From NCBI GenBank assembly GCA_964407285.1, contig CAYOVG010000381.1, positions 1-6,411 on the forward strand: a stretch of DNA of 6,411 nucleotides, given 5' to 3'. Both the position numbers and the translations under genes were made by a program. The notes beneath the pieces were generated by a model. The model ran no database searches and had not been told where the DNA came from. It was given only the letters and a program-made list of their open reading frames with translations. Shown one piece after another: positions 1-5,497 of the stretch. The DNA is from CAYOVG01 sp964407285. Its GTDB lineage: Bacteria; Desulfobacterota; Syntrophobacteria; Syntrophobacterales; Syntrophobacteraceae. How positions within the stretch are numbered: the first letter of the stretch is position 1; each line of letters begins with the position of its first letter.

Positions 1-1154
1 CCCACGTGACCGAGCGCCTCGGCGATCTTAACGCGAGTTGCGCGCCATATGGGGAAGATCGCTGCGAGCAGGCCTATCCCCCAGCATATGCCGAAACTCA
101 GAAACATGGTCTGCATGGTGATGTGAAAGACGGGAAGGAGAGTTCCCAGCGCTTTCGAGAAAACGGCGGCCGAGGGAATGCTCAGGGCCATCCCCAGGCC
201 TCCCCCCAGCAGGGCAAGAATTACGGATTCGCCGGCAATGAGAACGGACAGGAAACCGTTTCCGAATCCCAAAGTCTTCAGCACCGCGTACTCGGACATT
301 CTCTCCCGCGCCGCCATGGCCATGGTGTTGGCCAGGATCATGAGAATCACCCCGATCACCACGAAAGAAACCACGCGTATGGCCACCACGATGGCTTCCG
401 TCATGGACACGAAGCTCATCTGGAAAGCCTTTTCCGTTTCCGTAAGGGTTTCCGCGAGGGAGTTCTTGAACAGGGCATCGACGGCCTTTGAAATCTCGCC
501 CGCCCTCGAGGGATCGTTCACCTGGATAATATACCATCCCACCTGACCGGCATTGGCGACCGCGCTCTTCCTGACGGCTTCGTCCAGGTAGTCCCATCGA
601 AAGAGGAACTGCGTTTCGTCCGTATTCTTCGTCGCCCCGTGATAGATGCCTCGAATCACGAAGCTCCATTCGCCGGGATAGATATTTCCCTTGATGGTGA
701 CGGTGTCGCCGATTTTCCATCCGTACTTGTCTGCAATCTTGCGCCCCACGATGCAGGCGTTCCTCTGCCGCTGGAAAGCCTTCAGTTCATCGGGGGAAAC
801 GACGAATTCGGGATAGAGGCTGAAAAAGTCCTCGTGTCCGACGGCGATTCGTGGAAAAAAATGGTGCTCGTCGATATAGACTCCGGCGAACCAGTTGGCG
901 TAGGCGACCCTCTTCACTCCGGGGACCTGCAGTATCCTCGTTTTGTAGGTGATGGGCATCGTAAAGATCAGGGACACGGCGTTCCTCGTTATGAGCCGGT
1001 CGGGCGCGGAGCCTGCAACGCCCATGTACCACGCTTCCACGACGGTGCGCAGGAGGCAGAAGGAAAGGATCGCCACCGCCATTCCCACGAGGGTGAGTCC
1101 CGTGCGCAGTTTCTGGCGGAGTGAATTGCGGAGAATGAGTTTGAACAGGGCCAT
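1..1154 (-). CDS. FtsX/MacB-type ABC exporter permease (3' end cut by window edge)
   Basis: Integral inner-membrane subunit of a tripartite-type ABC exporter, working with the ATPase and adaptor encoded just upstream. Reading from the ATG at 1154, 384 codons are open to the window edge with no stop. The layout is that of the MacB/FtsX permease family: one membrane segment at about residues 16-37, a periplasmic domain at about 38-252, then three segments at about 253-277, 301-327 and 348-370. The cytoplasmic loop after the second segment has the family motif ARERMSEYAVLKTLGF (282-297). The last visible residues, PIWRATRVKIAEALGHV, match the normal C-terminal end, so probably only a few residues are missing. 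An in-frame TAA 13 bases upstream fixes the ATG as the first possible start; GGAA lies a few bases before it. The gap to the ATPase gene is 55 bases, so the two are probably cotranscribed. Family assignment is firm; the substrate (lipoprotein, lipid, peptide or drug) cannot be read from the sequence. Confidence 0.93.
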   Translation of the reverse strand, partial: MALFKLILRNSLRQKLRTGLTLVGMAVAILSFCLLRTVVEAWYMGVAGSAPDRLITRNAVSLIFTMPITYKTRILQVPGVKRVAYANWFAGVYIDEHHFFPRIAVGHEDFFSLYPEFVVSPDELKAFQRQRNACIVGRKIADKYGWKIGDTVTIKGNIYPGEWSFVIRGIYHGATKNTDETQFLFRWDYLDEAVRKSAVANAGQVGWYIIQVNDPSRAGEISKAVDALFKNSLAETLTETEKAFQMSFVSMTEAIVVAIRVVSFVVIGVILMILANTMAMAARERMSEYAVLKTLGFGNGFLSVLIAGESVILALLGGGLGMALSIPSAAVFSKALGTLLPVFHITMQTMFLSFGICWGIGLLAAIFPIWRATRVKIAEALGHV

Positions 1155-1209
1155 CGGGTTATTCCGTTAGTGCTTCGCTTACTTTCTGTTTCATATCCTT
1201 GCCGCTTCG

Positions 1210-1923
1210 TTACTGTTGCGTGTCGTCGAGCACCCCCTTGTCCAGGTGGTGGATGACGCCGGCCCGTTCCGCGGCCTTGGGGTCGTGGGTAACCATTATG
1301 ATGGTCTTGGCGAATTCCTCGTTGAGCTGATCCATGAGGTTCAGGATTTCCTCGGCGGAATGCTTGTCCAGGTCACCCGTGGGTTCGTCGGCCACGATGA
1401 TGACGGGGTCGGTCACGATGGCGCGGGCCACGGCTACCCGCTGCTGCTGGCCTCCGGACAGCTCCCGGGGATAGTGGTGGACGCGGTTCGAGAGCCCCAC
1501 GAGTTCCAGCGCCAGCGCTGCATGCTCCCGGCGCGCTCTCCGCGTCAGGGCGCTCAGCATAAGCGGAAGCTCCACGTTCTCCAAGGCGGTGAGCACGGGC
1601 AAAAGGTTGTAGAACTGGAATATGAAGCCCACGTTCCTCGAACGCCATCCGGCCAGTTCCTTGTCCGTCAGAGTGGCGATGTCCGTGCCGGCCACCAGCA
1701 GTTTGCCCTGGTCGGGACGGTCTATCCCGGCGATCAGGTTCAGAAGCGTGGTCTTCCCCGAGCCGGACGGCCCCATGAGAGCGGCGAAGCTCCCGTTCTC
1801 GATGTCCAGGTTTATCCCCAGCAATACGGGAACGGACTGGGAACCCCGCTTGTAGGACTTGTACAGGTCCCTTATGCTGACGATGCTGTTTTCATTCGTG
1901 TTTGTGTCGGGTTGATTGCGCAC
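1210..1923 (-). CDS. ABC exporter ATP-binding protein, MacB/LolD family
   Basis: Cytoplasmic ATPase of 237 residues that would power the permease encoded at 1-1154. All motifs are intact: Walker A GPSGSGKT (51-58), Q-loop FQFYNLLP with Q103, signature LSGGQQQR (155-162), Walker B VIIVADE (174-180) followed by the D-loop GDLD, and H-loop VTHD with H213. The stretch NLLPVLTALENVELPL is typical of the LolD/MacB group of stand-alone ATPases, and the length fits that group. The start is a GTG, seven bases after the adaptor stop. A GAAGAG sequence overlaps that stop but lies only two bases from the GTG, closer than ideal. No better in-frame start is seen before the conserved core, so coupling to adaptor translation is likely. 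It should be active as an ATPase. Whether it serves lipoprotein release (Lol-like) or efflux (MacB-like) is undecided; the neighbouring adaptor favours the efflux arrangement. Confidence 0.95.
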   Translation of the reverse strand: MRNQPDTNTNENSIVSIRDLYKSYKRGSQSVPVLLGINLDIENGSFAALMGPSGSGKTTLLNLIAGIDRPDQGKLLVAGTDIATLTDKELAGWRSRNVGFIFQFYNLLPVLTALENVELPLMLSALTRRARREHAALALELVGLSNRVHHYPRELSGGQQQRVAVARAIVTDPVIIVADEPTGDLDKHSAEEILNLMDQLNEEFAKTIIMVTHDPKAAERAGVIHHLDKGVLDDTQQ

Positions 1924-1930
1924 AGCTCTT

Positions 1931-3169
1931 CTACTCGGCCGTTTTCACCCTGGCGCCGTCCTCGAGCTTCTCGGGCGGCTCGACCACGATCTGCTCGCCG
2001 CCCTGGAAAGGCGGCCCCAGGACGATGTAATCCCCGAAATACTTCACATCGGTCAGGGGGACCCATTCGGCGCGTCCGTTTTCAATCTTGAAGATTCCTT
2101 CCCGGTCATTTTTCTTCGCCAACGCATCCTTGTGAACGCCCAGGAACGGTTGCTCCTCGTGTTCCGCAATCGGGCGGGACAGAAAAGTCACCCTGGCGCT
2201 CATCTCCGGGAGAATGCGAGGCTCCAGGCTGTCAAAGCGGACTTTGACCATAACCGTGCCCTTGGTGCGGTCCGCCGTCGGAACGATGGTGTCCACCCTT
2301 CCCGGAAAACGCTCATCCGGCATGGAATCCAGTTGGATTACACAGGGTTGCCCGATGTGGACCTTGGGAAGCGATGCTTCCGCGACGTCCGCCTGCACCA
2401 TAACGGATGCGGGATCGGCCATCGTGACCACCGCCGCCTTTGCATTGGTCGCCGATCCGAAGGGGGCCACGACCTCGCCCACATCGGCGTCCTTCGTGAG
2501 GATGACGCCGTCGAAGGGGGCGCGGATCACCGTGTATTCGATGAGCACCTCCGCACGGTGAAGATTCGCCTCCTGGGCCCTTATTGCGGCTCTGGCGGAA
2601 GTGACGGCGGCAAGGGCCTTCTGGTAACGGTCGGCGGCTGCTTCGTGGTCTAGCTGGGAAACCGCTTTCAGCTCGAGGAGCCTTTTGTAGCGCACCCAAT
2701 TTTTCTCCGCCGTGACCAGTTCCACTTCCGCCTGGTTGAGCTGAGCGCGGGAGACGTTCAACTGGGCCTGGATCTGGGCGTGTTCAGCCTTGAGGTCCTC
2801 GTTTTCGAGTTGAGCGATAACATCGCCTTTCTTGACTTTGCTTCCTTCCCGCACTCCCAGGTATACCAGGCGGCCCGTCCCCTTGGATGCTACGGACGCC
2901 CTGCGTTGCGCCACGACGTAGCCGCTGGCGTTGAATTCGGCAAGCACCTGCGAGGCGTGCACCTTCGCCGTCGATGTCGACCGGACCGGTATGGAAGGCG
3001 TCAGAACGCCATTGCGGTAGAGCTGAAGGAACACGAAGCCGGCGATAATGAGCAGGACCGCCGGCAAGATCATCTTCCACTTCAGGCGTCGGCGGGGCTG
3101 TTCGGAAGCGGCGCCCTGAACGGGCTCCTTCCTTTCGATTCTGAGTTTCCCGAGTCTTTCAGGTTCCAT
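1931..3169 (-). CDS. Periplasmic adaptor (membrane fusion protein), HlyD/MacA-like
   Basis: Membrane-anchored adaptor of 412 residues that would link the inner-membrane ABC exporter to an outer-membrane channel. A short basic cytoplasmic tail precedes one membrane anchor at about 32-50. Then come the first half of the lipoyl domain (about 95-122, GTGRLVYLGVREGSKVKKGD), an alpha-helical hairpin predicted as coiled coil (about 125-208, rich in Ala, Gln, Glu and Leu), the second lipoyl half (about 213-235, VIRAPFDGVILTKDADVGEV), a beta-barrel domain (about 253-332) and a membrane-proximal C-terminal domain. The order and length are standard for RND/MacA-type adaptors. The frame is open 45 codons further upstream to 3304, but that extension is Arg/Ser-rich and unlike the family. 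The ATG at 3169 has a good AAGGA five bases before it, so I chose it. It is the first gene of the exporter operon, behind the candidate promoter at 3334-3362. There is no lipobox; anchoring is by the transmembrane helix. Confidence 0.93.
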   Translation of the reverse strand: MEPERLGKLRIERKEPVQGAASEQPRRRLKWKMILPAVLLIIAGFVFLQLYRNGVLTPSIPVRSTSTAKVHASQVLAEFNASGYVVAQRRASVASKGTGRLVYLGVREGSKVKKGDVIAQLENEDLKAEHAQIQAQLNVSRAQLNQAEVELVTAEKNWVRYKRLLELKAVSQLDHEAAADRYQKALAAVTSARAAIRAQEANLHRAEVLIEYTVIRAPFDGVILTKDADVGEVVAPFGSATNAKAAVVTMADPASVMVQADVAEASLPKVHIGQPCVIQLDSMPDERFPGRVDTIVPTADRTKGTVMVKVRFDSLEPRILPEMSARVTFLSRPIAEHEEQPFLGVHKDALAKKNDREGIFKIENGRAEWVPLTDVKYFGDYIVLGPPFQGGEQIVVEPPEKLEDGARVKTAE

Positions 3170-3174
3170 ATATG

Positions 3175-3180
3175 TCCTTA
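3175..3180 (-). promoter_or_regulatory. Ribosome binding site of the adaptor gene
   Basis: The minus strand reads TAAGGA followed by five bases and the ATG at 3169. It is the clearest Shine-Dalgarno sequence in the window. It decides the adaptor start against the longer open frame reaching 3304. Confidence 0.7.
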
Positions 3181-3333
3181 AGAATGCTGAGTCTTTCGAA
3201 GCTCGGTACAAGCAGCGCCATCTCGATAAGGCGCGAATGGGATGGTCTCCGGACCCTCGATCGGCCGTCCTTCGCTCCGGCGATGCCCGATGGAATGCTC
3301 GCAATCCTCATGTGCAACCGCGCGAATCTTTTT

Positions 3334-3362
3334 ATTTTATCGTTCGTTGAGCGAAATCGCAA
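3334..3362 (-). promoter_or_regulatory. Candidate sigma70-type promoter of the exporter operon
   Basis: On the minus strand TTGCGA (3362-3357) is separated by exactly 17 bases from TAAAAT (3339-3334), four and five matches to the -35 and -10 consensus. The -10 box lies in an A/T-rich island (TAAAATAAAAAG) inside otherwise G+C-rich DNA. Transcription would begin near 3327 and leave a leader of about 158 bases before the adaptor ATG. The spacer holds a small inverted repeat, GCGATTTCGC (3351-3360), where a repressor could bind. It is inferred from sequence only. Confidence 0.55.
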
Positions 3363-3375
3363 GTAAAATGCGAGA

Positions 3376-3409
3376 ACGACGCCGGAATGTTCCGAGTGAA
3401 ACGAGTCGT
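3376..3409. promoter_or_regulatory. Dyad cluster upstream of the promoter, possible operator
   Basis: Several small symmetric elements lie within 34 bases just upstream of the -35 box. They are CGGAATGTTCCG (3383-3394, 5-bp arms), ACGAGTCGT (3401-3409, 4-bp arms), and a direct repeat CGAGT-GAAA-CGAGT (3393-3406) with nine-base spacing. Outer arms ACGAC (3376-3380) and GTCGT (3405-3409) could also pair. This would suit an activator or repressor site, or a weak hairpin ending the importer transcript. No known regulator motif is recognised. Confidence 0.25.
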
Positions 3410-3418
3410 CAGGTGTGC

Positions 3419-4333
3419 CTATAGTATCCGCCCGAGGGCGCTCGGGGGTTTTCTCCCGCCAATGCGAAACATGAGTACGGCAAAGCAGACAACGTAGGGA
3501 AACGCCAGGAAAACCTGGTGCGGGAGGTTGGGCGACCTCACTGCCAGCCACTCCGAGCAGGCTTCGCCGAGGCCGAAGAGAAGCGTCGCCAGGAGCACTC
3601 CGCCCGGCGTCCACCGTCCCAGGATAACGGCGGCAATGGCGAGGAAGCCTCTGCCCCGCGTCATGTTCTCCACGAACTGCGACAGCTCCCCTATGGAAAG
3701 GTACGCCCCCCCGAGGCCCGCCAGTGCTCCCCCCGCCATGACGGCGAGGAAGCGCAACCGGGTGACGGAGATGCCCGCCGCCGCCGCCGCGGCCGGGTTC
3801 TCTCCGCACGCCCGGAGTCGCAACCCCCACACGCTCCACCGGAGCGCGCCCATGAGCGCAATCGCGACGACCGGAGCCGCCGGAGCCATGATGGAAAGAC
3901 CTCCAACCGCGCTCGCAACGCCGTCTCCCACTACCGGAATGGACCGAAGCCAGGATTGCGGGACAACCGGGAGGGCCGTCACTCCGGGAGATGTGCCGTA
4001 TACTTGGAAAACTTCGTTCAGCAGCATGCCGGTCATTCCGGAAACCAGCAGGTTCAAGGCGATCGAACTCACGATCTGGTTTGCGCGCCACACCAGCGCC
4101 GCAAGAGCGTGCAGGAGCCCCACCGCCGTTCCCGCCCCGGCCCCGGCCAGCAGACCGATCCAGGGGGAGCCCGTGACATGGGTGGCCCACACGGCCGCGA
4201 AGGCCCCCGCGAGCATCATCCCTTCCAGCGCGAAATTGATCACCCCGGAGAGTTCCGAAAGGAGCCCCCCGTAGGCGGCCAGGAGCAGCGGAGCGGTCTT
4301 GGCGAGGGTAAGGGACACGATGCCGCCGGTCAT
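3419..4333 (-). CDS. ABC importer permease, second subunit (YufQ/NupQ-like, BPD_transp_2)
   Basis: Integral-membrane protein of 304 residues, one of two unlike permeases of a BmpA-type nucleoside or small-molecule importer. It is made largely of hydrophobic helices. Family motifs are visible: GVINFALEGMMLAGAF (30-45), the cytoplasmic coupling segment GENPAAAAAAGIS (177-189), and RGRGFLAIAAVILGRWTPGG (226-245). These match the shorter permease (COG1079 type) of the YufOPQ system. The frame is open far upstream, to 4882, but that part lies inside the other permease gene. The ATG at 4333 overlaps the upstream stop as ATGA and follows GAGGGGGG by four bases, so it is the start. This overlap implies translational coupling and paired production of both permeases. 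The run of six alanines (181-186), written in GCG/GCC codons, is a mild oddity. The substrate is inferred from family only; simple sugars are the main alternative. Confidence 0.92.
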   Translation of the reverse strand: MTGGIVSLTLAKTAPLLLAAYGGLLSELSGVINFALEGMMLAGAFAAVWATHVTGSPWIGLLAGAGAGTAVGLLHALAALVWRANQIVSSIALNLLVSGMTGMLLNEVFQVYGTSPGVTALPVVPQSWLRSIPVVGDGVASAVGGLSIMAPAAPVVAIALMGALRWSVWGLRLRACGENPAAAAAAGISVTRLRFLAVMAGGALAGLGGAYLSIGELSQFVENMTRGRGFLAIAAVILGRWTPGGVLLATLLFGLGEACSEWLAVRSPNLPHQVFLAFPYVVCFAVLMFRIGGRKPPSALGRIL

Positions 4334-5439
4334 GGAGCCCCCCTCGCGATCTCGGCGACAGCCGTACCGCCGTTGTCCCCGGAACGCAGAAAACGCCTCG
4401 GAAGCATCGGCCTCCCGCCCCGGCACACCACCGTGAGCAGCAGCACGGCTTCCAGGACCAGGATGGCGTTGGGAGATATGCCCAGGGTGAGCTGAAGCCA
4501 CTTGTCGGCGGACCGCAGACTTGCGAGCAGCAGCGCGCCGAGCCACAGCCGGCCGGGCGAGTTGTCCACCAGGAAGGAAACCGTAATGCCGTCGAAGCCG
4601 TAACCCGGTGAGAATGCGGCGTAGAAGCGGTGGTGCACGGCAACGACTTCCAAAGCCCCCGCAAGCCCGGCGAGCGCTCCGCTCAAGACGAAAGCCCGCG
4701 CGCGCCATGCGTCCACGGACACTCCGGCGGTCGCGGCGGCGGTGGGATTGCTCCCGACCGCCGCCAGTTCGAAGCCCCAGACGGTCCTCGACAACCAGGT
4801 CCGGGCGGCGAGACAAAGCAGTAACGCAACAACCGGGGCCGCCGTAAGTCCCTGGGTCCCCGTACGCCACAGCAGCGGCCACACGGCGTCCATGGGCAGC
4901 ATCGGGGTCCTGGCCATGGCCGATCCGTCTCCGAGGGGGCCGCGCACCAGGTAATCCGCTATGTTGATGGCGATGTAGTTCATCAGCAGCGTTGCGATGA
5001 CTTCGTGGACGCCGCGCTTTTGCTTCAGCAGGATGGCGGGGAGCGCCCAGAGCGCTCCCGCGGCCGCTCCGACCGCCACGGTCGAAGGAATGAGAAGAAC
5101 CGCCGGCAGCGCCGCCGCCTTAACGGCGAAGACGGCCGAGGCCAGCGCTCCGAGGATCAACTGTCCTTCACAGCCTATGTTGAGAAGGCCCGCATGATAG
5201 GCGAAGCTCACCGCGAGCCCCGTGAGCAGGAGCGGGGTGAGTCTGGCCAGGGTATTCGCCGCCGCGCTTTGGTTTCCCCATGCGCCTTCCGCTATGGCCG
5301 AAATGATCGCGAGCGGCTCGTTTCCCGATACGGCGGACGCCAACGCGCAGAAAATCGCCCCGATTCCGAGGGCGAAGACCAGGGGCAGGAGGGTTTTCAG
5401 CTTCCGTGCAAGATTTCGTTGAATTGCCGGTATCGCCAT
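4330..5439 (-). CDS. ABC importer permease, first subunit (YufP/NupP-like, BPD_transp_2)
   Basis: Integral-membrane subunit of the importer, 369 residues from the ATG at 5439. After a basic N-terminus (RNLARKLK) it is mostly hydrophobic helices. Diagnostic motifs are GLLNIGCEGQLILGA, which corresponds to the family's FNIGAEGQ, GVHEVIATLLMNYIA, the coupling segment AAVGSNPTAAATAGVS, and GYGFDGITVSFLVDNSPGR. Together they point to the longer permease (COG4603 type) paired with COG1079 permeases. The start is uncertain. A GTG at 5454 would add MDSLG, while the ATG at 5439 has AGGA touching it and GGA ten bases before it. Neither has an ideal ribosome binding site, and a repeated pyrimidine-rich tract fills the upstream gap. 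The ATPase gene ends 58 bases upstream. The C-terminal tail (about 20 residues, ending RGAP) is hydrophilic and overlaps the next gene by four bases. Confidence 0.92.
   Translation of the reverse strand: MAIPAIQRNLARKLKTLLPLVFALGIGAIFCALASAVSGNEPLAIISAIAEGAWGNQSAAANTLARLTPLLLTGLAVSFAYHAGLLNIGCEGQLILGALASAVFAVKAAALPAVLLIPSTVAVGAAAGALWALPAILLKQKRGVHEVIATLLMNYIAINIADYLVRGPLGDGSAMARTPMLPMDAVWPLLWRTGTQGLTAAPVVALLLCLAARTWLSRTVWGFELAAVGSNPTAAATAGVSVDAWRARAFVLSGALAGLAGALEVVAVHHRFYAAFSPGYGFDGITVSFLVDNSPGRLWLGALLLASLRSADKWLQLTLGISPNAILVLEAVLLLTVVCRGGRPMLPRRFLRSGDNGGTAVAEIARGAP
4338..4345 (-). promoter_or_regulatory. Ribosome binding site of the second permease, inside the first permease gene
   Basis: The minus strand reads GAGGGGGG, then CTCC, then the ATG at 4333. 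It lies inside the last codons of the upstream permease. It supports the ATGA-overlap start over the longer open frame. Confidence 0.6.
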
Positions 5440-5452
5440 TCCTAAACTGTCC

Positions 5453-5485
5453 ACGAAAAGAACGAAAAGAAACGAAAACGAAAGG
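5453..5485. repeat. Short irregular tandem repeat, CGAAA x4
   Basis: The plus strand has four CGAAA units (5454, 5463, 5473, 5479) separated by short A/G stretches. On the transcribed sense the region is a pyrimidine-rich tract of repeated TTTCG. It fills most of the gap between the importer ATPase stop and the first permease start. It may be low-complexity spacer, or an mRNA site that aids ribosome binding in place of a strong Shine-Dalgarno sequence. Confidence 0.5.
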
Positions 5486-5497
5486 ACTCTATCCAGT

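Larger units (their letters stand above)
3170..3418 (-). other. Intergenic control region between importer and exporter operons
   Basis: This 249-base gap separates the last importer gene (stop at 3419) from the adaptor start. It is the only long gene-free stretch in the window. From upstream to downstream on the minus strand it contains a dyad cluster (3376-3409), a sigma70-like promoter (3334-3362), an A/T-rich start region (about 3324-3340), and a leader of about 160 bases ending in the adaptor ribosome binding site. The leader can form only modest hairpins, for example 4 bp of AUCG/CGAU with 4 bp of GCCG/CGGC inside, and matches no riboswitch class I recognise. No clear intrinsic terminator with a run of T follows the importer operon, so readthrough into the exporter genes is possible. 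Confidence 0.6.

Noticed and set aside
1159..1194. Eleven-codon ORF (MKQKVSEALTE) between the exporter ATPase and permease genes, after AAGGA
   Set aside because: Its ATG is only one base from the AAGGA, it is very short, and there is no independent support; a chance ORF is likelier.
1216..2653. Long plus-strand open frames opposite the ATPase and adaptor genes
   Set aside because: The minus-strand products carry complete ABC and adaptor motifs; the plus-strand translations are His/Arg/Gly-rich without recognisable domains.
3170..3304. N-terminal extension of the adaptor by 45 codons to 3304
   Set aside because: The added residues are unlike adaptor N-termini, and the ATG at 3169 has a well-placed AAGGA.
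3360..3418. Intrinsic terminator after the importer operon
   Set aside because: The possible stem is short and interrupted, and the T-rich stretch comes about a dozen bases too late for a convincing terminator.
3768..3795. GCC/GCG triplet run as a functional microsatellite
   Set aside because: It simply encodes the alanine run of the conserved GENPAAAAAAGIS coupling segment; codon bias explains it.
3159..4664. 501-codon minus-strand open frame overlapping both permeases
   Set aside because: It is an alternative frame over two strongly supported permease genes. Its product is Arg/Gly/Pro-rich with no family motifs, as expected in G+C-rich DNA.
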